A stretch of DNA of 64,000 nt from NCBI RefSeq assembly GCF_000626675.1, contig NZ_CP006842.1, forward strand, positions 1,364,001 to 1,428,000, written 5' to 3'. How positions within the stretch are numbered: the stretch's first letter is position 1; every line of letters begins with the position of its first letter. Below the pieces are notes generated by a model, which saw only the letters and a list, made by a program, of their open reading frames with translations, was not told the DNA's origin and did no database searches. Origin of the DNA: Corynebacterium glyciniphilum AJ 3170 (GTDB lineage Bacteria; Actinomycetota; Actinomycetes; Mycobacteriales; Mycobacteriaceae). Of the stretch, positions 44,696-55,098 are shown piece by piece. The position numbers were made by a program, and so were the translations under genes.

Positions 44696-45777
44696 TGACC
44701 GATAAGCGCACCCCGGTGCTCCACCACTGGACCGGCCTGATCAACGAGTACCGCGACTGGATGCCCTTCGCCGCGGACTGGGAGCCGGTGACCCTCAACG
44801 AGGGTGGGACCCCGCTGATCAGAGCGAACTATGTTTCCGAGATCACCGGGTGCGATGTCTGGCTCAAAGTCGAGGGCGCCAACCCGACCGGTTCCTTCAA
44901 GGACCGCGGCATGACCGTGGCCGTCACCGATGCGGTCCACGCGGGCAAGAAGGTCCTGATGTGTGCCTCCACGGGTAACACCTCAGCCTCCGCCGCCGCC
45001 TACGCCGCACGTGCGGGGATCGCCTCCGCTGTGCTGATCCCCGAAGGCAAGATCGCCCAGGGCAAGCTTTCGCAGGCGGTGATGCACGGTGCGAAGATCA
45101 TCCAGGTGCGCGGTAACTTCGACGACTGCCTGGAACTGGTGCGCAAGACCACGACGGACTTCCCGGAGATCGCGCTGGTGAACTCGGTCAACCCGATGCG
45201 CATCGAGGGGCAGAAGACCGCTGCCTTCGAAATCGTCGACGCTCTCGGTGACGCCCCCGACATCCACGCGCTGCCGGTGGGGAACGCAGGAAATATCACC
45301 GCGTACTGGAAGGGCTACTCGGAGTACGCCGAGGCGGGCCTGTCGACCAAGCGACCGGTGATGCTGGGTGTGCAGGCCGCCGGTGCTGCACCCCTCGTCA
45401 GCGGTGAGCCGGTGCTTGAGCCCGAGACGGTGGCCACCGCCATCCGGATCGGTAACCCGGCTTCCTGGCACCAGGCTGTCGCGGCCAAGGAGGAGTCCGG
45501 TGGGTCCTTCCGTGCGGCGACGGACGAGAAGATTCTCGAGGCCTACCGACTGATCGCTGCACGCGAAGGAGTCTTCGTGGAACCGGCGTCGGCCTCCTCC
45601 GTGGCAGGGTTGCTCGCCGCTCACGCCGAGGGGTCCATCGAGAAGGGGCAGCGCATCGTCTGCACCGTCACCGGTCACGGGTTGAAGGATCCGACGACTG
45701 CTCTGAGCGAGATGCCGGAGCCGACCCCGATCGACGTCGACACCAATGCAGTCGCTGAGGCACTGGAACTCGCATGA
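44695..45777 (+). CDS. thrC: Threonine synthase (short, mycobacterial type)
   Basis: PLP enzyme converting O-phosphohomoserine to threonine. The 360-residue protein has the PLP lysine in [13 protein letters not shown] and the phosphate-binding loop [13 protein letters not shown]. The length is that of the compact form present in M. tuberculosis (Rv1295), not the longer fungal-like ThrC of about 480 residues in C. glutamicum. It sits between hom and thrB, overlapping both (TGATG with hom, ATGATG with thrB), so the three threonine genes are translationally coupled. Confidence 0.95.
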   Translation: MTDKRTPVLHHWTGLINEYRDWMPFAADWEPVTLNEGGTPLIRANYVSEITGCDVWLKVEGANPTGSFKDRGMTVAVTDAVHAGKKVLMCASTGNTSASAAAYAARAGIASAVLIPEGKIAQGKLSQAVMHGAKIIQVRGNFDDCLELVRKTTTDFPEIALVNSVNPMRIEGQKTAAFEIVDALGDAPDIHALPVGNAGNITAYWKGYSEYAEAGLSTKRPVMLGVQAAGAAPLVSGEPVLEPETVATAIRIGNPASWHQAVAAKEESGGSFRAATDEKILEAYRLIAAREGVFVEPASASSVAGLLAAHAEGSIEKGQRIVCTVTGHGLKDPTTALSEMPEPTPIDVDTNAVAEALELA

Positions 45778-46754
45778 TGTCCGGTTCGACTGCGGGCACA
45801 GGCGCCGTCGATGCGCCGCTCCGGACGATCGCCCCTGGCCGCAGGGTGACGGTGACCGTACCTGCGTCCACTGCGAACCTGGGTCCGGGCTTCGACACCC
45901 TGGGCCTCGCCGTCGGGTTGTACGACACCGTAGAGGTGGAGTCGACTGACGCAGGTCTGGACGTCACCGTGCACGGTGAAGGCGAAGGTGAGGTTCCCCT
46001 CGACGAACGGCACCTTGTGGTTCGTGCGCTGCGTGCCGGCCTGCATGAGGCAGGCGCGAGTGTCGGTGGCCTGCGGATCGTGTGCCGGAACAGTATTCCT
46101 CACTCGCGTGGTCTGGGGTCCTCGGCGGCAGCAGCTGTCGCCGGCGTGGCGGCCGCCAGCGGGCTTGCCGGAGGAGACCACCCGACCGGTGCACTGGACG
46201 ACGACACGCTGATCCAGCTGTCGTCGGCGTTCGAAGGGCACCCGGACAACGCTGCCGCGTGCGTCCTCGGCGGGGGAGTGGTCTCGTGGACCAATATCCC
46301 TGTCGACGGTCGAAGTGCCCCGGAGTACCATGCCGTCGGCGTTCCCGTGCATCCTGATATTTCCGCGACCGCGTTGATCCCTGATTTCCACGCGTCGACA
46401 GAGGCGGTGCGCAGGGTCCTGCCGAGTGATGTGTCCCACCAGGACGCCCGTTTCAATGTGTCCCGTGCCGCACTCCTGCCCCTGGCGTTGAGCTCGTACC
46501 CCGAGCTGCTGTGGGAGGCCACGCGCGACCGGTTGCACCAGCCGTACCGTGCGGAGGTTCTGCCGGTCACGACTGAGTGGGTCAACAGGCTGCGTAACCT
46601 GGGGTTCCCTGCGTTTCTGTCCGGCGCAGGCCCGACGGTCATGGTCTTGTCGACGTCCGCCGTCGACGCTCCACTGCTGGAGGAGGCCAGAGGCAGGGGC
46701 ATCGCCGTCCTGGAGACCGGCGTAGGACGACGGGCATCGGTCGAGGTCAACTGA
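45774..46754 (+). CDS. thrB: Homoserine kinase
   Basis: GHMP-family kinase phosphorylating homoserine with ATP. The 326-residue protein has [19 protein letters not shown] and the ATP loop [12 protein letters not shown]. The start overlaps the thrC stop in ATGATG; the second ATG is an equal choice. The C terminus has the family segment [13 protein letters not shown] weak 6-bp hairpin (46773-46787) lies between its stop and that of the convergent acyl-CoA synthetase. Confidence 0.95.
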   Translation: MMSGSTAGTGAVDAPLRTIAPGRRVTVTVPASTANLGPGFDTLGLAVGLYDTVEVESTDAGLDVTVHGEGEGEVPLDERHLVVRALRAGLHEAGASVGGLRIVCRNSIPHSRGLGSSAAAAVAGVAAASGLAGGDHPTGALDDDTLIQLSSAFEGHPDNAAACVLGGGVVSWTNIPVDGRSAPEYHAVGVPVHPDISATALIPDFHASTEAVRRVLPSDVSHQDARFNVSRAALLPLALSSYPELLWEATRDRLHQPYRAEVLPVTTEWVNRLRNLGFPAFLSGAGPTVMVLSTSAVDAPLLEEARGRGIAVLETGVGRRASVEVN

Positions 46755-46795
46755 CGGCCCCGGAGGTACGCCCCGGAACGCTTCCGGTATCGCCG

Positions 46796-48640
46796 CTACT
46801 GTGCGTCCTCGGGATCGTCCTGCGGCTTCGGTTCACCGGGGCTACGCAGCTTGATGACGTCGAACTCCCCGGACGCCAGGTGCGCGCGGAGATCCTTCTT
46901 GTCGAATTTGCCGACTGATGTCTTGTCAATCCGGTCGACGAAGGTCCAGTATTCCGGCGCCATCCAGCGGGGCACTTTCGCCGCGACTGCAGCAGCGAGC
47001 TCCTCTGCTGTGGTGCGGTCGCGGTCGACGCCCGCAATCGTCACCACCACGGCGAGCGGGCGTTGGCCCCATCGCTCATCGGGGACACCGATCACCGCTG
47101 CCTCGGCGACCATGTCGGACTCCATGACGATATTCTCCAGGATCGCCGAATAGATCCATTCTCCTCCGGAGCGGATGGTGTCGGTCTGCCGGTCATGCAC
47201 GGTGAGGAATCCGTCCCGGGTGATCGTCCCGATGTCACCGGTGCGCAGCCAGCCGTCGTCAGTGAAGCGTTCGGCGGCGTCGTCGGAATCATCGACGTCC
47301 GTGCCGCGGAACACGTGTGCGGCACCACCTTTGGCGGCTGCGGGAGAGTGATGGTAATCGGTGGTGACCCAGTTGCCACGCACCTGTATCTCACCGCTTG
47401 AACGGTCGTTGGGCTGCTGTGGTGTCCCGTCATCGGACACCACACGGAACTCCATTCCGATGGGGAACCGCCCCTGGCTGTCGCGGTAGCGGCGCCGCGC
47501 GGCGCCGCCGACCCCCACCGGGGTCCTGGCGACGGTGCCCACCGGCCCTGTCTCGGTCATGCCCCAGGAATGGATCATGTCGACTCCGTAGCGTTCCTCC
47601 CATGCGTCGATCAACGCGGGTGGTACGGGTGCACCGCCGGAAATGATCTCCTGCAGGCTCATTTTCTCCGGCGGTGTGTGTTGGTAGTGCACGACAAGTT
47701 GCATCCAGACACTGGGAGCGCCGTGGGCCATGCGTGGCATCGAGTCGGCGATGACGTGTGCCAGATGGGCGGGGCCGGCCACTCCGCCGGGGAAGACCAG
47801 CGGTGTGCCGGCCATGAAAGCGGCGATCGGTACACCCCAACTCAGCACATGAAAGACCGGTACAGTGCAGAGGAAGCTGTGACCGTTGCGGATGCCGAAT
47901 GAGTCGGGGGTGCGCAGGTTCATCGCGTGTAACCACATCGCGCGGTGGGAGTACACCACTCCTTTAGGCGCACCAGTGGAGCCGGTGGAGTACAGCAGAG
48001 CCGCCGGCGCGGTCTCGCTCACGTCCGGCCAGGTGTAGGTGGTGGCGTACCCGTCGAGGATCTCCTCGTAGCTGAGGACAGTGATGTCCCCGCGACCGGC
48101 CTCGGTGAGGAGCGTATGGAGATCATCCCGTGCTTCGGCACCACCGGTGCCTGTGACGATGACGGTGTGGATCTCCGGACAGTCCGGCATCACCGGGGCC
48201 AGACGGCGTGACAGGCGGGGAGAACCGATGATCACACGGTCGCCGGCGTGGTTGATGATATGCACCAGTTGGTCGGCGACGAGGTTGGAGTTCAGCGGCT
48301 GGATTACCGCTCCCATCGATGTCACCGCGAACAACGACTCCAGATGTTCGGTGATATTGGGCATGAACGTCGCGACGCGGTCCCCAGGGTTGACACCGGC
48401 AATATCGGCGAGCGCATGGGCCAGAGCGGCACTGCGTCCTCCTATCTCGCTGAAGGTGGTGTCCTCGGGCGTCTCTCCGTAGTAGGTACGCACCGTTGTC
48501 GAACCGTGAACAACGCGCCCGTACTCGAGCACGGAAGCCATCGTCAGGGGGAACTCGCGCATCGTCGACGACGTGAGGGGCGCGGTGCTGGGGGCGGGGC
48601 CGGTGGTGTGACCGGGCTCTGTGCGCTGGGTGCCGTCCAT
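46796..48640 (-). CDS. Acyl-CoA synthetase (FadD-type, AMP-binding)
   Basis: AMP-forming fatty-acid CoA ligase of 614 residues. The P-loop is LLYSTGSTGAPKGVVYSHRA; further motifs are MIHSWGMTETGPVG, DGWLRTGDIG, DRQTDTIRSGGEWIYS and the catalytic lysine in DKTSVGKFDKKDLR. The organisation fits medium-chain FadD proteins of Mycobacteriales. The ATG giving MDGTQRTEPG is chosen; a longer reading adds a basic stretch that overlaps the rho promoter region. It is divergent from rho. Confidence 0.85.
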   Translation of the reverse strand: MDGTQRTEPGHTTGPAPSTAPLTSSTMREFPLTMASVLEYGRVVHGSTTVRTYYGETPEDTTFSEIGGRSAALAHALADIAGVNPGDRVATFMPNITEHLESLFAVTSMGAVIQPLNSNLVADQLVHIINHAGDRVIIGSPRLSRRLAPVMPDCPEIHTVIVTGTGGAEARDDLHTLLTEAGRGDITVLSYEEILDGYATTYTWPDVSETAPAALLYSTGSTGAPKGVVYSHRAMWLHAMNLRTPDSFGIRNGHSFLCTVPVFHVLSWGVPIAAFMAGTPLVFPGGVAGPAHLAHVIADSMPRMAHGAPSVWMQLVVHYQHTPPEKMSLQEIISGGAPVPPALIDAWEERYGVDMIHSWGMTETGPVGTVARTPVGVGGAARRRYRDSQGRFPIGMEFRVVSDDGTPQQPNDRSSGEIQVRGNWVTTDYHHSPAAAKGGAAHVFRGTDVDDSDDAAERFTDDGWLRTGDIGTITRDGFLTVHDRQTDTIRSGGEWIYSAILENIVMESDMVAEAAVIGVPDERWGQRPLAVVVTIAGVDRDRTTAEELAAAVAAKVPRWMAPEYWTFVDRIDKTSVGKFDKKDLRAHLASGEFDVIKLRSPGEPKPQDDPEDAQ

Positions 48641-48737
48641 GTCATCAAGGATAGGGGACGGGGTCGGCGCAGGGTTGCATGACCGCCGCAACACCGGCAC
48701 GCCGGTCTGGATTAGGGATACTCGCGCAACCGGGTGG

Positions 48738-48743
48738 TAGCAT
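48738..48743 (+). promoter_or_regulatory. -10 element of the rho promoter (TAGCAT)
   Basis: TAGCAT with GGTGG before it is the best -10 match between the divergent acyl-CoA synthetase and rho genes. It would give a leader of about 380 nt. Confidence 0.45.
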
Positions 48744-49130
48744 CTACGCTGAGAACCGACCATCGCCATCCCGTCGGCCCTGAGAAGTCAGAGTCGGGAA
48801 CCGGTCCGAGACGGTGGACGGTCATCCGGATTCACGGGAATCCACGCGGGAGCATTGCCCCGACAGCATCATCTACCGGGCGTGATCGTCTGCTCCGGTA
48901 CCGGGGTTCCACAACAGGTGTCGGCACACGAGATGTCGACCATGTTGCCCGCGCGCACCGTGCTATCCGTTCCACATATCGACGACTCACGAGAGCACGT
49001 CACCTTCCGTTGTTCTGCCGCCGTGAGGGACTGTGGACGCCTGTCGGGCGTGCACACCCAGTGCGGCGGGATCGTCCTTCGGTCACCACCGTTGGTCGAC
49101 AGCAGGGGAAGGTGAACCGAAAGGACACCT
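48744..49130 (+). other. Long 5' leader of rho
   Basis: About 390 bp between the putative promoter and the GTG of rho, holding no recognisable gene. The overlapping open frames here have no ribosome site and unconvincing composition. It is C-rich in parts and could form several hairpins. Long leaders allowing autoregulation by Rho are known from other bacteria. Confidence 0.5.
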
Positions 49131-51077
49131 GTGACTTTGCCGGACATCGTCTCCCGGGCACAGAACGACGGGCTTGCCTCCCTGAAACTGGCGGAACTCA
49201 AGCAGATCGCGACATCGCAAGGTCTGCGCGGGATCTCCGGAATGAGGAAGGGGGAGCTGGTCTCCGCCATCGCCAGCGCGGGGATCGGCAGCGGCCGCCC
49301 TGCCGGGGCCCAGCCCTCGGCCCCTGCTGAACCGGTGAAAGCTCCGGCCAAGGAAACTGCCTCTGCACGGTCAAAGGAGGGCGCCCCCGCGTCGGACCGC
49401 CAGGACAGAGCAGGCAGGAGGGAACAGCAGGCGCCTCAGCCGACTGCCGACAACGCCGACAACGCCGACAACGCCGGCAACGCCGGCAACGCCGGCAACG
49501 CCGGCAATGCCGACAACGCTGAAAACACCGGCAACGCTGGTAATGCCGGCAATGCTGGTACCCGGGGTTCTGGTGAGCGCAACGACGGTAACGACCGTCG
49601 TGACCGTAACGACCGGGGCGACCGTAACGACCGGGGCGACCACGGTGACGAGGAGGGCGGTCGCCGTGGCCGCAGGAACCGCAGGAACCGGCGGAACCGA
49701 GGCAAGGGGGACCAGGGCGGGAATCAGGGTAACCAGGGCAACCAGCAGAATGCCGATGACCGTGGCGGCCGGAACCGCAATGACCGCGGCAACAAGAACA
49801 ACCGCGGTGACCGCGGTGACCGGGGTGACCGGGGTGGCAACCAGGGCAACCAGGGTGGTCAGAACAACCAGAACCAGAACAACGGTGGCGGCAACAATGA
49901 GCCGCCCACACCGGTTGCCGGCATTCTCGACTTTGCCGACGCCAACACCGCGTTCATCCGCACCACCGGTTACCATGCCGGTTCCACCGACGTGTACGTT
50001 CCGATCCAGATGGTGCGAAAGTACGGGATGCGGCATGGCGACGCGGTCACCGGCACGATCCGGCCCGGTGCCAAGGCACAGCAGGCTGGAGGCGGTGGAC
50101 GGGGAGGACGCAACCGCCAGAAGTACACGCCGTTGCACGCCGTCGACACTGTCAACGGGCTGGCCCCTGACCAGGCTGCGCAGCGGCCGAAGTTCAACAA
50201 CCTCACACCGCTGTACCCGAACCAACGGCTGCGACTGGAAACTGAGCCGAAGGTCCTGACCACCCGCGTCATCGACCTGATCATGCCGATCGGTAAGGGA
50301 CAGCGTGCGCTGATCGTCTCCCCGCCGAAGGCCGGCAAGACCACAATTCTCCAGGACATCGCCAACGCGATCACGGTCAACAACCCGGAGTGCTACCTCA
50401 TGGTCGTCCTAGTTGACGAGCGTCCGGAAGAGGTCACCGATATGCAGCGTTCGGTGCGCGGCGAGGTCATCGCCTCCACGTTCGACCGCCCGCCGAACGA
50501 GCACACCGCCATCGCTGAGCTGGCCATTGAGCGTGCGAAGCGTCTGGTGGAGCAGGGCAAGGACGTCGTCGTGCTTCTCGATTCGATCACGCGTCTGGGC
50601 CGCGCATACAACAACTCCTCACCTGCCTCCGGCCGTATCCTCTCCGGCGGTGTGGACTCCAATGCTCTGTACCCGCCGAAGCGTTTCCTGGGCGCGGCAC
50701 GGAACATTGAGAATGGTGGATCGCTGACGATCATCGCTACGGCCATGGTCGAGACCGGTTCTGCCGGCGATACCGTGATCTTCGAGGAGTTCAAGGGCAC
50801 GGGCAACGCGGAACTGAAGCTCGACCGCAAGATCGCGGAGCGTCGTATGTTCCCCGCCGTCGACGTCAACCCGTCCGGGACGCGCAAGGACGATCTCCTG
50901 CTGGGGCCCGACGAGGCCCGGCTGCTGCACAAACTGCGTCGGATTCTCTCTGCCCTGGATCCGCAGGCCGCTATCGATCTGTTGCTCAAGCAGCTGCGGA
51001 AGTCGAAGACCAACCGCGACTTCATGCTCCAGATCGCTTCTTCGGCTCCGTTGGCAGGGGAGGACGACGATGAGTGA
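49131..51077 (+). CDS. rho: Transcription termination factor Rho with repeat insertion
   Basis: Hexameric RNA-dependent ATPase terminating transcription. The 648-residue protein starts with LADLKQIATS-like [17 protein letters not shown] (Rho N domain). Residues about 60-260 are an Asn/Asp/Gly/Arg-rich insertion, followed by the RNA-binding domain ([18 protein letters not shown]) and the ATPase: [38 protein letters not shown]. Such insertions are typical of Actinobacteria; here the first part is built from 9-bp repeats. The GTG start has AAAGGA 6 bp upstream. The stop overlaps prfA by 8 bp. No rpmE gene lies between the two. Confidence 0.95.
   Translation: MTLPDIVSRAQNDGLASLKLAELKQIATSQGLRGISGMRKGELVSAIASAGIGSGRPAGAQPSAPAEPVKAPAKETASARSKEGAPASDRQDRAGRREQQAPQPTADNADNADNAGNAGNAGNAGNADNAENTGNAGNAGNAGTRGSGERNDGNDRRDRNDRGDRNDRGDHGDEEGGRRGRRNRRNRRNRGKGDQGGNQGNQGNQQNADDRGGRNRNDRGNKNNRGDRGDRGDRGGNQGNQGGQNNQNQNNGGGNNEPPTPVAGILDFADANTAFIRTTGYHAGSTDVYVPIQMVRKYGMRHGDAVTGTIRPGAKAQQAGGGGRGGRNRQKYTPLHAVDTVNGLAPDQAAQRPKFNNLTPLYPNQRLRLETEPKVLTTRVIDLIMPIGKGQRALIVSPPKAGKTTILQDIANAITVNNPECYLMVVLVDERPEEVTDMQRSVRGEVIASTFDRPPNEHTAIAELAIERAKRLVEQGKDVVVLLDSITRLGRAYNNSSPASGRILSGGVDSNALYPPKRFLGAARNIENGGSLTIIATAMVETGSAGDTVIFEEFKGTGNAELKLDRKIAERRMFPAVDVNPSGTRKDDLLLGPDEARLLHKLRRILSALDPQAAIDLLLKQLRKSKTNRDFMLQIASSAPLAGEDDDE
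49446..49560 (+). repeat. Tandem 9-bp repeats inside rho
   Basis: About 12-13 copies of a 9-bp unit close to GCCGGCAAC (variants GCCGACAAC, GCTGGTAAT), coding for Asn-Ala-Gly or Asp-Asn-Ala triplets. The first copies are nearly identical and later ones degenerate, as in a locally expanding minisatellite. Confidence 0.9.
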
Positions 51078-52155
51078 GTTGGCAGGGTCGCCGTCGAAGG
51101 TCGACGACATCCTTTCTGAGTATCAGGGGCTTGAGATGCAGCTCGCCGACCCCGATCTGCACAATGACGCGGCGGCGGCGCGACGCGTGGCCAAGCGGTT
51201 CAGCGAACTTCAGCCGGTCATCCAGACCTACAACAAGCTCGTTGAAGCCCGTGATGATTATGAGGCAGCCAAGGAGATGGCGGCCGAGGACGCTGACTTC
51301 GCCGATGAAGCCGACCGTCTCGCCGCGGAACTGCCCGGGCTCGAAGAAAAGCTCACCGACCTGCTCGCCCCTCGTGATCCTCACGACAGCGAAGACGTGG
51401 TCATGGAGATCAAGTCGGGCGCCGGCGGTGAAGAGGCCGCCCTGTTCGCCGGGGAACTCGCCCGGATGTACCAACGTTACGGTGAGCGGCACGGTTTCAC
51501 CTTCGAGATCCTTGATGTCAACGAGACGGATCTCGGTGGGGTGAAGGACATGACCATGTCCGTCCGGGCGAAGCAGCCCGGGCGCGACGGCGCATGGAGC
51601 GTCTTCAAGTACGAGGGCGGTGTCCACCGGGTCCAGCGCATCCCCGTGACAGAGTCGCAGGGACGGATCCAGACCTCTGCCGCCGGCGTTCTGGTGTACC
51701 CGGAACCCGACGAGGTCGAGGACGTCGAGATCGACGACAAGGACATCCGGGTCGACGTCTACCGGTCATCCGGCAAGGGGGGCCAGGGTGTGAACACCAC
51801 CGATTCAGCGGTGCGCATCACCCACCTGCCGACAGGCATCGTGGTCACCTGTCAGAAGGAACGGTCCCAGATCCAGAACCGGGCGCGTGCGATGCAGGTG
51901 CTCGCCGCCCGCCTTCAGCAGATGAAGGAGGAAGAAGCGGATGCCGTGGCTGCGGAAGGACGCGCAGCTCAGATCCGCACGATGGACCGGTCCGAACGCA
52001 TCCGGACCTACAACTTCCCGGAGTCCCGGGTCTCGGATCACCGCATCGGATACAAGGCGAACAACCTCGACGCTGTCCTGGACGGCGATCTCGACGCTCT
52101 CTTCGGCGCACTCAGTGAGGCAGAACGTCAGAGCAGGCTGGAAGCCGGGGAGTAG
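51070..52155 (+). CDS. prfA: Peptide chain release factor 1
   Basis: Reads UAA and UAG stop codons. The 361-residue protein has the codon-recognition tripeptide PVT (PxT) in [10 protein letters not shown] and the peptidyl-hydrolysis motif GGQ in [15 protein letters not shown]. The start overlaps the rho stop (ATGAGTGA). The methyltransferase that modifies the GGQ glutamine, prmC, follows 7 bp after the stop. Confidence 0.96.
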   Translation: MSELAGSPSKVDDILSEYQGLEMQLADPDLHNDAAAARRVAKRFSELQPVIQTYNKLVEARDDYEAAKEMAAEDADFADEADRLAAELPGLEEKLTDLLAPRDPHDSEDVVMEIKSGAGGEEAALFAGELARMYQRYGERHGFTFEILDVNETDLGGVKDMTMSVRAKQPGRDGAWSVFKYEGGVHRVQRIPVTESQGRIQTSAAGVLVYPEPDEVEDVEIDDKDIRVDVYRSSGKGGQGVNTTDSAVRITHLPTGIVVTCQKERSQIQNRARAMQVLAARLQQMKEEEADAVAAEGRAAQIRTMDRSERIRTYNFPESRVSDHRIGYKANNLDAVLDGDLDALFGALSEAERQSRLEAGE

Positions 52156-52162
52156 GTCCACG

Positions 52163-53155
52163 GTGGCACTCAGTGACGCGACCACCGTCTCCGCGGCGCT
52201 CAGGGAGGCCGTGCCGGCACTTGTCGAGGCCGGTGTGGAGTCTGCGGCACATGACGCGCGCGTGCTCATGGCAGCGGCCCTGGAGCAGGAGACCGGAACC
52301 ACGGTCTCGCCGCTGGATCTGGTCATGTGCGGCGGTGACACCGCACCGGCACTGTTCGTGGAACTCCTGCAGCGGCGAATCGCCAGGGAACCCCTGCAGC
52401 GGATCCTCGGTCATGGATCAGTGATGGGGATCGATCTCGCAGTCACCCCCGGGGTGTTCATTCCCCGACCGGAAACCGATCTGCTCATTGACTGGGTGGC
52501 GAGGGAGGCGGAACGTCGTGTGTCGCGCCGAGAGCACGGACTGTTCTCCCGGCTGCTCGAGCCGACCCTCACTATTGTGGATCTGTGCAGTGGACCTGGC
52601 ACGGTCGCCCTGGGAGTGGCCCACGAGCTGAGCGTCCGGGGGATCCCGGAGAAGGTCTCTGTGCGTGTGGTCGGTCTGGAGATCACCGAGGAGGGCGTAC
52701 ACCTGGCACGAAGGAACGCCGGATCCTGGGTCGACGACGGACATGTTGACTCGCGTGTACAGGTGCAGTTCCACCGCGCCGATGTCTCGGCCCCGGCGGA
52801 TATCGTGGCACTCGGACTCGTCAATTCCGCCGATATCGTGGCCTCCAACCCTCCCTATGTTCCGGAAACCACCCCGGTGTCGCCGGAGGTGGCCCAGGAC
52901 CCCCACAACGCGGTGTTCTCGGGGGCAGACGGTCTGGCTCTGATGCGCCCGTTGGCCGGAATCATCGAACTGGTCGCGGCCCCCAGCGCGGCAGTCGCTG
53001 TCGAACACGATGATTCGACGGGGGAGGCAGTGCGGGAACTCCTCGTCGACGCCGGTGTTTCGGACGTGGTACAGCATCGTGACCTTGCGGGACGGGACCG
53101 GTTCGTCAGCGGGCAGGTGCACCGCGATCCCGGGCATCGTCCGGTACAGGGCTAG
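52163..53155 (+). CDS. prmC: Release factor glutamine methyltransferase
   Basis: N5-glutamine methyltransferase acting on the GGQ glutamine of release factors. The 330-residue protein has the N-terminal helical domain, IPRPETDLLIDWV, the SAM loop VDLCSGPGTVALGVA and the catalytic NPPYVPE (about residues 229-235). The GTG start at 52163 follows the prfA stop by 7 bp, with GGAGTAGG upstream. A long in-frame extension into prfA is not used. The gene is longer than E. coli prmC (277 residues), mainly in the linker around residues 110-135. Confidence 0.92.
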   Translation: MALSDATTVSAALREAVPALVEAGVESAAHDARVLMAAALEQETGTTVSPLDLVMCGGDTAPALFVELLQRRIAREPLQRILGHGSVMGIDLAVTPGVFIPRPETDLLIDWVAREAERRVSRREHGLFSRLLEPTLTIVDLCSGPGTVALGVAHELSVRGIPEKVSVRVVGLEITEEGVHLARRNAGSWVDDGHVDSRVQVQFHRADVSAPADIVALGLVNSADIVASNPPYVPETTPVSPEVAQDPHNAVFSGADGLALMRPLAGIIELVAAPSAAVAVEHDDSTGEAVRELLVDAGVSDVVQHRDLAGRDRFVSGQVHRDPGHRPVQG

Positions 53156-53211
53156 AGTGAACGGGTCAGAGTTAGTGACACAACGACATGAAGGGACGGA
53201 CGGCGCAGACG

Positions 53212-53886
53212 ATGGCACAGACCTACGACTGTTCTGAGGACGAAGGCCGGGAGAGCGGTGTCGCAGCGGCGCTCAGCGCAGTGAAGGCGGGTAGGCTGAT
53301 CGTCACCCCCACCGACACCGTCTACGGCATTGGCGCCGATGCGTTCGACAATGATGCCGTGGCAGCGCTACTGCGTGCGAAACACCGCGGTCCCGATATG
53401 CCGGTGCCTGTCCTGATCGGTTCGTGGGACACGGTGGCCGGGCTGGTTCGGGACTACAGCGAGCCACTGCGACTGCTCACTGAGGCGTTCTGGCCCGGTG
53501 GGCTGACCATCGTCACCCACCAGGCCCCCAGTCTTCCGTGGAATCTCGGGGATACCCGGGGGACGGTGGCCCTGCGGATGCCTTTGCACCCGTTGGCCAT
53601 CGAACTCCTGCAGCAGACCGGGCCGATGGCGGTGTCCAGTGCGAACATTTCGGGTAGCCCGGCCGCTCTCACGGCCGAGGCGGCACGGGAGCAACTCGGG
53701 GACTCTGTCTCGGTCTACCTCGATGCCGGTGAAGCCTCCATCGGGACGGCGTCGACAATCGTCGATCTTTCGGGGCACCGACCGCGTATTCTTCGTGACG
53801 GTGCCATCAGCGCCGACCGCGTCGGCGAGGTGCTCGGTATCTCGTCCGCCGCTCTTCTCGATGACGGCGCAGCACAGGGGCACTGA
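53212..53886 (+). CDS. Threonylcarbamoyl-AMP synthase
   Basis: Sua5/YwlC/TsaC family enzyme making L-threonylcarbamoyl-AMP for the t6A modification of tRNAs. The 224-residue protein has TPTDTVYGIGADAF, KHRGPDMPVPVLI and SSANISGSPA. MAQTYDCSED matches the expected corynebacterial N terminus, so the ATG at 53212 is used rather than one eight codons upstream. It ends 2 bp before wecA. Confidence 0.92.
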   Translation: MAQTYDCSEDEGRESGVAAALSAVKAGRLIVTPTDTVYGIGADAFDNDAVAALLRAKHRGPDMPVPVLIGSWDTVAGLVRDYSEPLRLLTEAFWPGGLTIVTHQAPSLPWNLGDTRGTVALRMPLHPLAIELLQQTGPMAVSSANISGSPAALTAEAAREQLGDSVSVYLDAGEASIGTASTIVDLSGHRPRILRDGAISADRVGEVLGISSAALLDDGAAQGH

Positions 53887-53888
53887 GG

Positions 53889-55064
53889 ATGGACCTCTAC
53901 GCGGCGTCCTGGTCCGGGGTAGGCGTGCCGTTCCGGGAACTGGCACTGATTCTGCTCGTCGGCTTGGTCACCACGTATCTGACCACCGGAATTATCCGGA
54001 TGCTGATGCTCAGGTTCGGACGGTTGGCCGCCCCGCGTTCACGGGACGTGCACACGGTGCCGACTCCACGGCTCGGCGGGGTGGCGATGTTCACCGGCTT
54101 TGTTGTTGCCGTGCTTGTCGCTAACCAGTTGCCGGCATTGAATCGTGGTTTCCCGCCGGTGACCCCGGACATGGTCGCGGTTGTTGCTGCGGCGTTCGTC
54201 ATCGTGATTGTGGGAGTGGTTGATGACCTCTTCGATATTTCCTGGGTGCTGAAGCTTGGCGGCCAGGTGGCGGGGTCCGTCGTGATGAGTCTGGCGGGGC
54301 TGTCGTGGTACCTGATCTACTCGCCGTTCGGAAGCGGCACCACGTTAATTCTTGACCAGGTCCAGTCGACGCTCTTGACCGCATTGCTGACCGTCGCCAT
54401 CATCAACGCGATGAACTTCGTGGACGGGCTCGACGGACTCGCCGCCGGCCTCGGAGCCATCGCCGCGACAACGCTGTTGATCTATTCCCTGACGATCTTG
54501 CACGACCAGGGCGGTACCGTCAGTGCGTACCCACCGGCGATGATCTCAGCGGGTCTGCTGGGGGTGTGCCTGGGTTTTCTTCCGCACAACTTCTCGCCCG
54601 CACGGATATTCATGGGAGATTCCGGGTCGATGCTGATCGGTCTGCTGCTTGCCGCAGCGAGTGTGTCAGCGTCGGGCCGGATCAACATGGCGTTGTACGG
54701 CCCGGCGGATTTCCTGGCGTTGATGACCCCGGTTCTCGTCGTGATCGCCGCCCTCTTCATTCCGATGCTGGACCTGCTGATGGCCGTGGTTCGTAGGCTG
54801 AAGGCGGGAAAGAGCCCTTTCGCCCCCGACAAGCAGCACCTGCACCACCGTCTTCTCCGACTCGGTCACTCCCAGAAACAAGTTGTTCTGGTGTTGTACA
54901 GCTGGGTCGGCGTCGTGGCGCTGGGTGCTGTGGGGTCGACCGTCCTCCCGTTACCGATCGCTGCCATCGTCTTCGGTATGGCGATCCTCCTGGCGACGGC
55001 GTTCACTGCTGTCCCGCTGTGGCGCGAGCGCGGAGAGCGCCCGCATGCAGCGGCATCCGGGTAG
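53889..55064 (+). CDS. wecA: Undecaprenyl/decaprenyl-phosphate GlcNAc-1-phosphate transferase
   Basis: MraY-like membrane enzyme that moves GlcNAc-1-P to a polyprenyl phosphate, the first step of arabinogalactan linker synthesis in Mycobacteriales. The 391-residue protein has about 11 helices with the family motifs DVHTVPTPRLGG, VDDLFDISW, NAMNFVDGLDGLAAG, FMGDSGSM and HLHHRLLRLGHS. The ATG is 2 bp after the sua5 stop. The ATP-synthase cluster follows. Confidence 0.9.
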   Translation: MDLYAASWSGVGVPFRELALILLVGLVTTYLTTGIIRMLMLRFGRLAAPRSRDVHTVPTPRLGGVAMFTGFVVAVLVANQLPALNRGFPPVTPDMVAVVAAAFVIVIVGVVDDLFDISWVLKLGGQVAGSVVMSLAGLSWYLIYSPFGSGTTLILDQVQSTLLTALLTVAIINAMNFVDGLDGLAAGLGAIAATTLLIYSLTILHDQGGTVSAYPPAMISAGLLGVCLGFLPHNFSPARIFMGDSGSMLIGLLLAAASVSASGRINMALYGPADFLALMTPVLVVIAALFIPMLDLLMAVVRRLKAGKSPFAPDKQHLHHRLLRLGHSQKQVVLVLYSWVGVVALGAVGSTVLPLPIAAIVFGMAILLATAFTAVPLWRERGERPHAAASG

Positions 55065-55085
55065 GTCACTGACGTGGGGGACGGC

Positions 55086-55091
55086 TAGGCT
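55086..55091 (+). promoter_or_regulatory. -10 element for atpI (TAGGCT)
   Basis: TAGGCT ends 7 bp before the GTG of the atpI-like gene, so its transcript would be leaderless. Confidence 0.45.
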
Positions 55092-55098
55092 GTAGCGC

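Noticed and set aside
48734..49330. Open frames in the rho leader as possible leader peptide or gene
   Set aside because: No ribosome site, run into rho in another frame, and no folded-protein pattern.
49446..49560. Regular short repeats as a possible CRISPR array
   Set aside because: The unit is 9 bp without spacers and in frame inside the rho coding sequence.
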